A stretch of 64,000 nt of DNA from a virus. Positions 1 to 7,390 of this stretch are shown piece after piece. How positions within the stretch are numbered: the first letter of the stretch is position 1; every line of letters starts with the position of its first letter. The translations under genes were made by a program, and so were the position numbers. The stretch covers positions 62,001-126,000 of the IMG/VR virus record IMGVR_UViG_3300032675_000001. One strand, 5' to 3'. The notes under the pieces were generated by a model, which saw only the letters and a program-made list of their open reading frames with translations, made no database searches and was not told where the DNA came from.

Positions 1-1
1 C

Positions 2-262
2 GGTGGTAGTATACAAAGTAAAAGCAATCAACGTAGACTAGCAAATGGTTCGCATCATTTATTAAGAGAAAATAGCCCACAAATACAAAATAAAACGCAT
101 CATTTTTTCGGAGGTGATGTTCAGCGAAATAACAATTTTACGAGATTGGCAAATGGGACTCATCCATCGCAGACTGTTTGGAAATGTGAACATTGCGGCA
201 AAACTGGACGAGGCAAAACTAATTATAATAGATATCACGGCGATTCGTGTAAAAATATTTAA
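2..262 (+). CDS. HNH homing endonuclease, C-terminal part (cut by window edge)
   Basis: An open frame runs from the window edge to a TAA at 260-262 and has no start inside the window. The 86 visible residues carry two NGTH/NGSH-type repeats and end in a CxxC zinc-knuckle region (WKCEHCGK, then NYNRYHGDSCKNI). This tail matches the ends of the HNH genes at 50660-51175 and 52123-52713 (HCGKNGR, RYHGSNCK), so it is the same endonuclease family. The HNH core itself lies outside the window. It is one of the few plus-strand genes and its stop overlaps the stop of the convergent gene at 259-627. Confidence 0.75.
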   Translation, partial: GGSIQSKSNQRRLANGSHHLLRENSPQIQNKTHHFFGGDVQRNNNFTRLANGTHPSQTVWKCEHCGKTGRGKTNYNRYHGDSCKNI

Positions 263-627
263 TTATTTTTTCTGTAATCGCCAACTTTTCTTGTTGGACT
301 TACCTTGTTGGTATCTTCGCGTTCGGTGCTTTTAGATTTTGCCCATTTGCGACCACTTTTGTCCCCTACTTGTTTTGCAGCAAAGTCAAGCATCTTTTGT
401 TCCGCATCAGTATAGGCATGGAACATCGGATTGCCTCCGATAAAGTTTTCAGATGGAGTCGGAAACTCAGGAGCACCCGCCAAAGCAATACCCATTCTCC
501 AATGCATATATGAGTTACCATTACTGATATTCTGGTCATCATATGTGTTCACAGCACCCATTTCATTACCGAAGGATTCTGCATCCAACTTATGACTAGA
601 TTCAGTAATGAACTCGTGTGCTCGCAT
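259..627 (-). CDS. Small protein with capsid-targeting-like N-terminus (copy 1)
   Basis: This 122-residue protein starts MRAHEFITE and is a paralogue of the next gene (627-1007). Both share the N-terminus, a central HWRMGIALAGAPEFPTP-type block, a YTD(A/E)E motif and a KVSP(T/V)RKV tail. The N-terminus resembles the T4 internal-head-protein signal MKTYQEFIAE, which is cut by the prohead protease after an (I/L)-x-E site; here I-T-E would be the site. I infer, without proof, packaging in the capsid and co-injection. The function of the body is unknown. Its start abuts the stop of the paralogue, so the two are co-transcribed. Confidence 0.8.
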   Translation of the reverse strand: MRAHEFITESSHKLDAESFGNEMGAVNTYDDQNISNGNSYMHWRMGIALAGAPEFPTPSENFIGGNPMFHAYTDAEQKMLDFAAKQVGDKSGRKWAKSKSTEREDTNKVSPTRKVGDYRKNN

Positions 628-1007
628 TATTTTTTGTAGCCTTTGACTTTTCTAACTGGACTTACTGTATTAGTATTTGACATTTCTGTGCTGCGATTAT
701 CGCTTACCTTTTTCACTTTTCCGGCACCAACAGTCTTTGCAGCAATATTGATAATTTCAAGTTCTTCATCTGTATAAGTGGAAAGAAGCGGATCACCTGC
801 CATTGGTCCTACTGGTGGCGTGGGATAATCTGGAGCACCAGCCATCGCAATACCAAATCTCCATGCGAGATAAGGAGAACCATTTGATTTGTTGATACTC
901 AAATCGGGCATACTGATTGCGCCCTTTATAGCATCAAGTTGCCCTGCTGCAAAATCTTTAGGTTGAACCGGGGAATCAGCCTCTGTAATGAATTCTCTTG
1001 CTCTCAT
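627..1007 (-). CDS. Small protein with capsid-targeting-like N-terminus (copy 2)
   Basis: This 126-residue protein starts MRAREFITE and is a tandem paralogue of the gene at 259-627. The matching core is YLAWRFGIAMAGAPDYPTP followed by YTDEELE. The N-terminus again looks like a T4-type capsid-targeting peptide with an I-T-E cleavage site. A GATAAATA late-type promoter lies at 1034-1041, so this is probably a late-expressed pair that begins with this copy. No enzymatic motif is visible. The function beyond possible head packaging is unknown. Confidence 0.8.
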   Translation of the reverse strand: MRAREFITEADSPVQPKDFAAGQLDAIKGAISMPDLSINKSNGSPYLAWRFGIAMAGAPDYPTPPVGPMAGDPLLSTYTDEELEIINIAAKTVGAGKVKKVSDNRSTEMSNTNTVSPVRKVKGYKK

Positions 1008-1032
1008 ATTAATATTCTTTCAGTTGCAATAC

Positions 1033-1911
1033 TTATTTATCAGAAGTGTGCTTCATTCCGTTGGAACTGAATGGTGGTTCACCATTGGTATCCTGCCACA
1101 ATGCTCTGTTACTAAGGATTTCCACCCAACAGTTTGTTTTTGGATGGTTAAGTGCCCAGAAATCAAACGATATATGACTTGAGATTGGGCGACAATAAAA
1201 CGTCTTTTCACTTGGAATGATCATTTCCTGTGCAGTGGTTCGCATCTTTTTACGTTCTGTGCTTGTTCTCATTACATTAAGCTGCGGACTATCAACATAG
1301 ATTCGGCACATTCCATTTACCATATCATCTTCATTTTCTGAAGTCATTACTATGCCCTGTGCCTGTAACATTCTGGATTCGCTGCTTATTCGGCTGAGAG
1401 TTTGTGATTCGTCATCTGGTGTTCTCTGATAACCGGCCCACGGCAACCATACACCGTGGTTAGTTCTTGCCACAACCTCATCATGCGGAATCTTTTTGCA
1501 AACGTAATGGTATTCATCATCTCTTTTGCAAGCTTCAAGTAAAAACAGAGTATCTTGATCATAGATAATCGTGTTCCCGGTCAACTCGTTTTCTATAGCA
1601 CGTTTTGCTGCACTGGTTGCATCTTTTTGAAGCAATGCGTCTGAAATCTTTTTACCATCTGGACTATGTTTAGTGGAAGTTTTGGTAACTTCCTTTTCAT
1701 CATCCTGAACCATCAAGCTTGCACTGAGGATTGCAACCCCACTGCTATTAAATCCTTCTTTATATCCAGTAACTTTGTCACAGAACATAAGTCTTTCAAG
1801 ACCATCTTTTTGAGAAACTTCAAATCCAATTTCTGGCACATAGTTTCTATCTCGGTTTTTTACTCCGACCCAGCCTTTATCTTCAAAGTATTTGGCAATG
1901 ATAACACACAT
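1033..1911 (-). CDS. Ntn-hydrolase superfamily protein (C45/C59- or NRDE-like)
   Basis: This 292-residue protein begins MCVIIAKYF, so removal of Met would leave Cys2 as the N-terminal nucleophile. It continues with GVKNRDRNY (the position of the Arg and Asp in choloylglycine-hydrolase-type enzymes), GFNSSGVAI (the G-N-x-x-G-x-A block), LFLLEA and ARTNHGVWLP (an Asn of the oxyanion region). Together these point to an N-terminal nucleophile amidohydrolase fold of the acyltransferase (C45), choloylglycine (C59) or NRDE/TANGO2-like type. The substrate cannot be told. No signal peptide is seen, so it acts in the cytoplasm or in the virion. It lies between fibre-type and internal-head-type genes. 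Confidence 0.65.
   Translation of the reverse strand: MCVIIAKYFEDKGWVGVKNRDRNYVPEIGFEVSQKDGLERLMFCDKVTGYKEGFNSSGVAILSASLMVQDDEKEVTKTSTKHSPDGKKISDALLQKDATSAAKRAIENELTGNTIIYDQDTLFLLEACKRDDEYHYVCKKIPHDEVVARTNHGVWLPWAGYQRTPDDESQTLSRISSESRMLQAQGIVMTSENEDDMVNGMCRIYVDSPQLNVMRTSTERKKMRTTAQEMIIPSEKTFYCRPISSHISFDFWALNHPKTNCWVEILSNRALWQDTNGEPPFSSNGMKHTSDK
1034..1041 (-). promoter_or_regulatory. T4-late-type promoter motif GATAAATA
   Basis: GATAAATA on the minus strand lies 26 bases upstream of the start at 1007. It overlaps the 3' end of the Ntn-hydrolase gene, as is common in compact phage genomes. It matches the TATAAATA consensus of T4 late promoters in 7 of 8 positions. Confidence 0.5.
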
Positions 1912-1917
1912 TAAGTA

Positions 1918-2469
1918 TTAACTTCCTGACTGGTTAGTAGTAATGTCTCTTGAATCTTCGGTTTCCATTGCCGAGTTTGCATAACCATCAAGTGCTATAT
2001 CAAGACCGGGAGGATTTTCACCGATCCACATAATTTGTGATGAAATAAAATGTTCTAAAATGGTAGTACCATTAACCAATGGGTTGGCTAATATTTGCAC
2101 ATTTCCACCGTTTAAGTTCATATCATATCTTGATACCGCATTACCAAAGAATGTAGTTCCATAACCGGTAAATGATACTTGAGTTCCATCATTGCTTAGT
2201 TGTGCGGACAGTTGTATGTTCTGAGAATCTGATGTGGCGGGGTTGCTTGAACGAATGATAAACTGACCCTGAGTAAACGTATTGGCGGCAGTTTGAAATA
2301 TTACTTGGTTGGCAGTGTTACCTGTTGTAGTGGTGTTGCTAGTGTTTACGAAAGTAGCAAAAAGATTGGAAAAGTTATTGTTTACTTTTCCGAATGCTGT
2401 ACGTAATGGATCACCTTGTTGATCATTTGGTGCAGTTCCAATATTGATGATTTGTTGGGTAGCAGTCAT
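1918..2469 (-). CDS. Small virion or tail-fibre-type structural protein
   Basis: This 183-residue protein opens with INIGTAPNDQQGDPLRTAF and KVNNNFSNLF, a block often seen at the N-terminus of tail-fibre, whisker or baseplate-associated proteins of T4-like phages. The rest is rich in Asn, Thr, Gly and Ser, as expected for a beta-rich fibre. The C-terminus is acidic with no enzymatic motif. A GATAAATA late-type promoter at 2492-2499 and a GGAAG Shine-Dalgarno precede the start. The precise virion position is not known. Confidence 0.65.
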   Translation of the reverse strand: MTATQQIINIGTAPNDQQGDPLRTAFGKVNNNFSNLFATFVNTSNTTTTGNTANQVIFQTAANTFTQGQFIIRSSNPATSDSQNIQLSAQLSNDGTQVSFTGYGTTFFGNAVSRYDMNLNGGNVQILANPLVNGTTILEHFISSQIMWIGENPPGLDIALDGYANSAMETEDSRDITTNQSGS

Positions 2470-2491
2470 TTAAATCTTCCACGTTATAGAC

Positions 2492-2499
2492 TATTTATC
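2492..2499 (-). promoter_or_regulatory. T4-late-type promoter motif GATAAATA
   Basis: GATAAATA on the minus strand lies 22 bases upstream of the structural gene starting at 2469, in the short gap before the o-spanin gene end. Confidence 0.5.
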
Positions 2500-2508
2500 T
2501 ATGGGAGA

Positions 2509-2781
2509 TTATTTAGAAGCGTTATCAAAAAGTTCTTTTTGGGTCTTGTACCATTCGTTCCAAGCATCCACTTTGGTAGAGCAATCGTGATACTTTACAT
2601 AGTTGTTAGTAACAGTGGTCATCATATCACTAAGTTTAGGATCATCCTTTTTTAGTGTATCCAACTGAGGACATGGCTGCTTTAAGACATCGGGTGCTAC
2701 AGGAAACTTTACTGTGATTGGAACTGCGGTTGTACAGGCAGAAGCTAATAACAGTAATGGAAGTACTAGCAACTTTTTCAC
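2509..2781 (-). CDS. Outer-membrane spanin lipoprotein (Rz1-like)
   Basis: This 90-residue protein has a lipoprotein signal: MKK, a hydrophobic run and the lipobox LLASAC, giving Cys16 as the lipidated residue. The mature part is short with a few charged residues and no second membrane segment, as in o-spanins. It follows the i-spanin gene with a 4-base overlap (2778-2781), the usual tandem arrangement. Together they would bridge the envelope and fuse the two membranes at the end of lysis. The pair implies a Gram-negative host. The identification rests on signal type, size and partner, since o-spanin sequences diverge greatly. Confidence 0.75.
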   Translation of the reverse strand: MKKLLVLPLLLLASACTTAVPITVKFPVAPDVLKQPCPQLDTLKKDDPKLSDMMTTVTNNYVKYHDCSTKVDAWNEWYKTQKELFDNASK

Positions 2782-3221
2782 TTTTTGTCTCCTGTAATAA
2801 GTGCTGCTTGATTGTGTAAGTCAACTGCCTCGGGTGGAATTTTACAATCTTTATCAAGTATAGGAGCATCTTGCTGGATAGTTGTAACTATAGCTTGTCC
2901 CTTCTCATGAATGACTTGAGTTTTGGTTAAAACCTTGGTTACAATCTGGGTGTTTACTTGAGCCGATTGCGCTTCTGCATTTGCCAACTTTGCTTTAAGA
3001 TTGGCAGCTTCGGCATCAATCTTCTTTTGCTGCGCTTGCTCTCCAGAAAAATAAATGGCAAATCCCAGAGCCACTGATCCTAAAATACTAACCGGTAACT
3101 TAAAAAACTTTGCAGTTCGCAGAAAACCCATTATGAGTGCCATGATATGAAGTCCAACACCCACTACAATGAGCATGTGGATTAACCATTTCATCATGAG
3201 TCCGAATAAAAATGAAAACAT
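2778..3221 (-). CDS. Inner-membrane spanin (Rz-like)
   Basis: This 147-residue protein has hydrophobic segments at about residues 10-35 and 42-58, then a long Ala/Gln/Lys coiled coil (about 62-110) and a C-terminal KDCKIPPEAVDLHNQAA block. That block resembles the C-terminal end of known Rz-type spanins. The coiled coil would span the periplasm and meet the lipoprotein encoded just downstream. Two membrane segments instead of one is slightly unusual. A perfect TATAAATA motif lies 8 bases upstream of the ATG, so expression is probably late, as expected for lysis. Confidence 0.75.
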   Translation of the reverse strand: MFSFLFGLMMKWLIHMLIVVGVGLHIMALIMGFLRTAKFFKLPVSILGSVALGFAIYFSGEQAQQKKIDAEAANLKAKLANAEAQSAQVNTQIVTKVLTKTQVIHEKGQAIVTTIQQDAPILDKDCKIPPEAVDLHNQAALITGDKK

Positions 3222-3229
3222 AGCACAAG

Positions 3230-3237
3230 TATTTATA
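3230..3237 (-). promoter_or_regulatory. T4-late-type promoter TATAAATA in front of the spanins
   Basis: An exact TATAAATA on the minus strand ends 8 bases before the i-spanin ATG and overlaps the stop region of the aminotransferase gene. The 5' leader would be very short. Confidence 0.6.
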
Positions 3238-4318
3238 CTTTGCTTTTATAATATCCCTTTATGGCATCAATCACATATTCTACATCACCATCAACCATTT
3301 CTGGATAAATGGGCAAACTGATCAATCCTCTAACAAGATGTATACTTGTACTCATCATATCAGGCTTTGACAATATTTTGTGGCTTCTGGATATTGGAAG
3401 CTCGCTCAATGTACGTGGATAGTGAATCTTTACTTCAATACCATGATTAATCAGATAGGCAAATAGACGGTCACGATCCTCTACATAGATAACGAACTTT
3501 TGGTCTGCATGTAGCATGAAATCCTTTGATAGACATCTGATCGGCAAGTTCTCAAACTCCTTGATATACTGTCGTTTGATTTGCTTTCGGCGGGCTTGCC
3601 ACTCACCAAGATACTTTGTTCTGACTAAAAGATGAGCACAATCTAGTTCACTCATCTTGGAGTTAGTCCCGTGCCACTCGTGTATCGGTTTACCGTTGTT
3701 TTTTACTGCATCAACATATCGGTATAGGTCTTCATCATTAGTTACAACTGCTCCACCATTACCAGAAGCAGGCAAGTTTTTGGTTGGGTCAAAACTGATC
3801 GCCATCCCTGCACCAATATTATCTACAGCCGCCAACCAATGTTGGGCACCATCTACGATGGTTTTGCTATCATGATAGTTAAAGTTTTTGCCTGCGGCAC
3901 CGTAAAGACCGACGAAACATTGATAGTCATTATCAGATACTTCTTCTTGTTGTTCCATAATTCCCCATTTGTCAGTGTCAACGAGATGAACACGCCACCC
4001 ATTATTCAGAAAAGCATTGAGCGTAGCAGGATAGGTGATATTGGGGATTCTGATTACAGGATTCTGATCGTTGCCATTTATAAAATCTTGGTCACTGACA
4101 TATTGTGCAATAAACTCAAGTGCATGAGTACCACTATGAACCACACTGGCATACTTGGCTCCAGTCCTATCGGTCAGCCATCGCTCAAACTCTAAGGTGA
4201 ACTGACCACCAATCAACTGTCCACTTTTTAGGACAAGATCAGTTGCTTCTAACAGTTCTTCCTTGAGATTATCGTATTGCTTTGCTAGACCAAAATGGGG
4301 AACTTTGTAGATACTCAT
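3233..4318 (-). CDS. DegT/DnrJ/EryC1-type PLP-dependent sugar aminotransferase
   Basis: The protein has 361 residues from the chosen start MSIYKVPHFG, which gives the canonical N-terminus of this family (I/V-P-x-x-L-x-x-QY). A longer open frame to 4384 exists but would overlap the next gene by over 110 bases. Family signs are GTHALE (cofactor phosphate region), DGAQHW and SFDPTKNLPASGNGGAVVTND, whose Lys is the expected Schiff-base lysine. Such enzymes transaminate keto-sugars on nucleotide carriers. It follows an extended SDR epimerase or dehydratase with a 50-base overlap, so the two probably act in sequence on one nucleotide sugar. The exact product cannot be told. Confidence 0.85.
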   Translation of the reverse strand: MSIYKVPHFGLAKQYDNLKEELLEATDLVLKSGQLIGGQFTLEFERWLTDRTGAKYASVVHSGTHALEFIAQYVSDQDFINGNDQNPVIRIPNITYPATLNAFLNNGWRVHLVDTDKWGIMEQQEEVSDNDYQCFVGLYGAAGKNFNYHDSKTIVDGAQHWLAAVDNIGAGMAISFDPTKNLPASGNGGAVVTNDEDLYRYVDAVKNNGKPIHEWHGTNSKMSELDCAHLLVRTKYLGEWQARRKQIKRQYIKEFENLPIRCLSKDFMLHADQKFVIYVEDRDRLFAYLINHGIEVKIHYPRTLSELPISRSHKILSKPDMMSTSIHLVRGLISLPIYPEMVDGDVEYVIDAIKGYYKSKV

Positions 4319-5234
4319 AGTATCGCTGAAATCCTTCTTCAATATCAATCTTGGGGTCAAAACCCAAGTCACGACTAATCTCATGAATGGAAAGCGTTCC
4401 CCGACTGGGATAGTCTACGCTTTTATGACCAATGTGAATATCCCCTTTACCGACAATATTAACAACAAGCTGCGCTGCTTCCAAAAGTGTTCTTGACTTT
4501 CCTCTAGCTACGTTGTACGTTTTGAAGTTTGTCCTCGGAGACAATGCAGCCAGAATAATGCCATCTACCGTGTCATCCACATAGGTGAAATCCAAGCGTT
4601 CATTTGCTCCATTCACTTTCAATGTTTCTCCTCGCATAGCAGCAAGAAAGAACTTTGAAACAACACGATCTTCAACATCACGAGGTCCGTATACTGCACT
4701 TGGACGAACGATTGTATAATCAAAGCAGCTACGGTAAGCATAATCTTTTACCAGCCATTCGCCAGCAAGCTTCATGATGCCATACTGGCCCTGAGCAGCA
4801 CAAGCAGAATACTCATTGTTAATGCCATCAAAATCGCCGTATACCATACTGCTGCTTACATAGACGAACTTCTTAACCTTGTATTTGCAACTCAGTTCAC
4901 ATAGGTTGAGAAGTCCCTCAATCATAGTCCTTGATCCAAGCATTGGATCAGCGTTCACTACTTTTTGACGAGGGAAACTTGCCAGATGGATTACCATTTC
5001 TGGCTCAAACGTTTTAAAGACAGTCTCCACTTCCGGCCACCCAATATCATACATGTGACATATGGATGAAATATGTGAACTACGTTCTTCAATCAATGCG
5101 TTCAACTCGTCTTCTGGAATGATCCCATAATGCGTGATTTTGTCAAGGATTTCAACATCATGTCCCATATCTTCAAGACGAGAAACTACGTTGTGGCCAA
5201 TGAAGCCCATACCTCCAGTAACAAGTATCCTCAC
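4269..5234 (-). CDS. NAD-dependent nucleotide-sugar epimerase/dehydratase (extended SDR)
   Basis: This 321-residue protein starts MRILVTGGMGFIGHN, the TGxxGFIG NAD-binding motif. It has VSSSMVYG at the catalytic Ser, YGIMK as the YxxxK pair, then IVRPSAVYGPRD and DFTYVDDTVDG, all typical of GalE/RfbB-like extended short-chain dehydrogenases. The substrate is a nucleotide sugar. It overlaps the aminotransferase gene downstream and shares a 4-base overlap with the small gene upstream (5231-5234). The pair could make an amino sugar for glycan decoration. Confidence 0.85.
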   Translation of the reverse strand: MRILVTGGMGFIGHNVVSRLEDMGHDVEILDKITHYGIIPEDELNALIEERSSHISSICHMYDIGWPEVETVFKTFEPEMVIHLASFPRQKVVNADPMLGSRTMIEGLLNLCELSCKYKVKKFVYVSSSMVYGDFDGINNEYSACAAQGQYGIMKLAGEWLVKDYAYRSCFDYTIVRPSAVYGPRDVEDRVVSKFFLAAMRGETLKVNGANERLDFTYVDDTVDGIILAALSPRTNFKTYNVARGKSRTLLEAAQLVVNIVGKGDIHIGHKSVDYPSRGTLSIHEISRDLGFDPKIDIEEGFQRYYEYLQSSPFWSSKAIR

Positions 5235-5521
5235 TTGTTGTTATCCAGATAATGCTGACCGACCAAAACCATAGCCCTAGCTTGTTCGTCGTTGTTGGGA
5301 AGCTGAATGTGCGTTCCTGATTCATAACGATTAGCATTTTCCAGCAAAGGTGCAATATCGTTGTCAAAGATTTGAGCCATGTTATTAAACAGCATTTTTC
5401 TCTCAGATTCGGTCATTCCTGACATTAGGGAATACATGCGATCATCTTCACTGATTTCAAGTCCATAATCATGTCTCCACGTAAAGCACATAGCAGTGAT
5501 AATTTCTTCTCTAGTTTTCAT
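5231..5521 (-). CDS. Hypothetical protein, 96 residues
   Basis: I do not recognise this protein. It is acidic with a probable helical body (TREEIITAM, then MTESERKMLFNNMAQIFDND) and no catalytic motif. It overlaps both neighbours by 3 to 4 bases (ATGA-type junctions), so it is translated as part of the operon that includes the thyA-side genes and the epimerase. Confidence 0.7.
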   Translation of the reverse strand: MKTREEIITAMCFTWRHDYGLEISEDDRMYSLMSGMTESERKMLFNNMAQIFDNDIAPLLENANRYESGTHIQLPNNDEQARAMVLVGQHYLDNNK

Positions 5522-5685
5522 TTCAATGAGTCCAATTGATTTTTTAATGAGTCAAGTCTAGTAGAATGATAGTTAAGAACGACATGATCCAGATAGGTCC
5601 CGTTTTCGGATAGATTCATCATTTGCTTTTGCAATTCAAGAAACTCGGAAATTATCTGACTTCGTTTCTCTGCTCTAGATTTCAT
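5518..5685 (-). CDS. Small hypothetical protein, 55 residues
   Basis: A short gene begins with ATG at 5683-5685, directly overlapping the stop of the GIY-YIG gene in an ATGA junction, and ends with TGA overlapping the next ATG at 5519-5521. The product starts MKSRAEKRSQIISEF and is a mixed-charge helical peptide (LDSLKNQLDSLK at the end). The perfect four-base junctions on both sides support it as real. The function is unknown. Confidence 0.6.
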   Translation of the reverse strand: MKSRAEKRSQIISEFLELQKQMMNLSENGTYLDHVVLNYHSTRLDSLKNQLDSLK

Positions 5686-6503
5686 ACTTCAATCTTTCTA
5701 ACAATATGGTTTTTAAATACGCTTTTAGTGGGCATCTTTCCTTCAGCCATTCTTTTAACAGTAGCATGGACATTAGCTATACTCACTCCAAACTCATTTG
5801 CAATGGTTTTTAATCCTGCTACTGTTTTCGTTTCTCCAGAAGGGTAAGTTATTTCATACCATGTTACATAAGATAGTTCAGCAGGGTCAACTCCCTTTAT
5901 CCAACTATTCTCTAATTGATACTCCTTCAATCGTTGTTTAGTATCATCAGTATGGGAACGTCTATAGAACGGATTGTTTTCACCGGTCCTATCACGACAT
6001 TCACCGCAGGTGTTAGCAGTCGGTTCGATCTTATTTTTTGAGCAACAAGGGCATAATTTCATTCTTCCACCGTTCTTCCAATTCGGGTTTTGTGATCCCG
6101 GTTTGCTAAACCGAGCAACCTTTTCCTCTGAGGACAACGAATTCATCCAATCTCTAAACTTGGTTGTGCGATTCTCTATAATTTGTTCGCGGTTCGGATG
6201 ATTTAATAATGTATCGCCACCGTTAGCCGGGGCGATGTTATATCCTCCTGCATTGTTATCAATATACCACTGCTCTCTGTAGTGAAGTTCTTCTTCAGAA
6301 GGGTCACCCATATCTTCTACTAGAGTAAAATGGAAGTTTTCCATACCATGCTTATTATAAGCCCGCTGTAGGAACACATTAATGTGATGGCCTTTGCGTA
6401 GGCCGCGACGGTGTTGCTCTAATCTCCATTCTACCTTCATAGAGCTTCCATAGTATTTCTTTCCATCTATCACATTTTCAATACAGTATATACCCTTCAT
6501 CAT
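5682..6503 (-). CDS. GIY-YIG homing endonuclease
   Basis: This 273-residue protein starts MMKGIYCIEN with KKYYGSS, the GIY...YYG pair of the GIY-YIG nuclease. It then has RLEQHRRGLRKGHH and a HYREQWYIDN block with the catalytic Glu. The middle has a CPCC...CGEC zinc motif and an NNPFYRRSHTDDTK stretch like the NUMOD3 module. The C-terminus has a GLKTIANEFGVSIANVHATV helix-turn-helix-like segment that would contact DNA. It sits between thyA and small genes as a free-standing element with its own CTAAATA promoter-like motif at 6518-6524 and an AGGAG site. The second Met may be the true start. Confidence 0.9.
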   Translation of the reverse strand: MMKGIYCIENVIDGKKYYGSSMKVEWRLEQHRRGLRKGHHINVFLQRAYNKHGMENFHFTLVEDMGDPSEEELHYREQWYIDNNAGGYNIAPANGGDTLLNHPNREQIIENRTTKFRDWMNSLSSEEKVARFSKPGSQNPNWKNGGRMKLCPCCSKNKIEPTANTCGECRDRTGENNPFYRRSHTDDTKQRLKEYQLENSWIKGVDPAELSYVTWYEITYPSGETKTVAGLKTIANEFGVSIANVHATVKRMAEGKMPTKSVFKNHIVRKIEV

Positions 6504-6545
6504 AATCTCCTATGATGTATTTAGTCCTAGCTCTACCTTTTCACA

Positions 6546-7376
6546 TTACACCGCCATCGGGGCAGGTAATGCGGAATGACTTTCATACCCGATTAATTTC
6601 ACATCTGCCATAGTAAACTTATCTATGTCAGTAATTTCTGGGTTAATCCACAGTCCGGGCAGTGGGTAAGGCTCTCGTGATAGTTGTTCTTTAACCTGAT
6701 CAATGTGATTAGTATAAATATGAGTGTCCCCCGTTGATATGATCAGTTCACCTACATCAAGATTACAAACTTGTGCAATCATATGCGTAAGCAATGCATA
6801 ACTGGCGATATTAAAGGGACTTCCTAAGTATACATCGCAACTGCGCTGGTACATGTGACAGCTTAGCTTACCGTTGCTAACATAGAACTGACTCATTACA
6901 TGGCATGGAGGAAGCGCCATTTGATCGAGTTCGTCTACGTTCCATGCAGTAATGATGTGCCTGCGACCGTTAGGATCGTTCTTTAATCCGTCGATAAGTC
7001 TTTCAACTTGATCGACTCCACCCCAGTCTCTCCATTGAACACCGTATACTCGGCCCAAATCCCCGGAGAATTTTGCTCTAGGTTGCCAATAAGCTGCCTC
7101 AGCATTTCCTGTCCAGATCGTATTACGGCCTGAGTCTGACCGTCCGTATAAAATTTCAGCAAGTCTTCTCTCATCGTTGCTCCCTTCTAAAAACCAAAGC
7201 AGTTCACTGACTACTGCTTTCCATGCGAGTTTCTTTGTAGTAACAGCGGGGAACCCTTTTGTCAAGTCAAACCTTAGTTGGCGACCAAAGACACTGATTG
7301 TTCCTACTCCGGTTCTGTCACTTTTTTGTTCGCCGTTATTTAGTATGTCTTGTAATAAATCTAGATATTGATTCAT
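6546..7376 (-). CDS. thyA: Thymidylate synthase
   Basis: This 276-residue protein has the full ThyA signature: DRTGVGTISVFGRQLRFDL, KKLAWKAVVSELLWFL, YGVQWRDW, the nucleophile in MALPPCHVMSQFYV, RSCDVYLGSPFNIASYA, GDTHIYTNH and the C-terminal PMAV. It methylates dUMP to dTMP with methylene-tetrahydrofolate. The dihydrofolate reductase gene lies two genes upstream, so the phage supplies both halves of the thymidylate cycle. Its length is close to that of E. coli ThyA. No sign of a dUMP- or dCMP-hydroxymethylase variant was seen by eye. Confidence 0.97.
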   Translation of the reverse strand: MNQYLDLLQDILNNGEQKSDRTGVGTISVFGRQLRFDLTKGFPAVTTKKLAWKAVVSELLWFLEGSNDERRLAEILYGRSDSGRNTIWTGNAEAAYWQPRAKFSGDLGRVYGVQWRDWGGVDQVERLIDGLKNDPNGRRHIITAWNVDELDQMALPPCHVMSQFYVSNGKLSCHMYQRSCDVYLGSPFNIASYALLTHMIAQVCNLDVGELIISTGDTHIYTNHIDQVKEQLSREPYPLPGLWINPEITDIDKFTMADVKLIGYESHSALPAPMAV

Positions 7377-7390
7377 GTGTTTTACCTATT

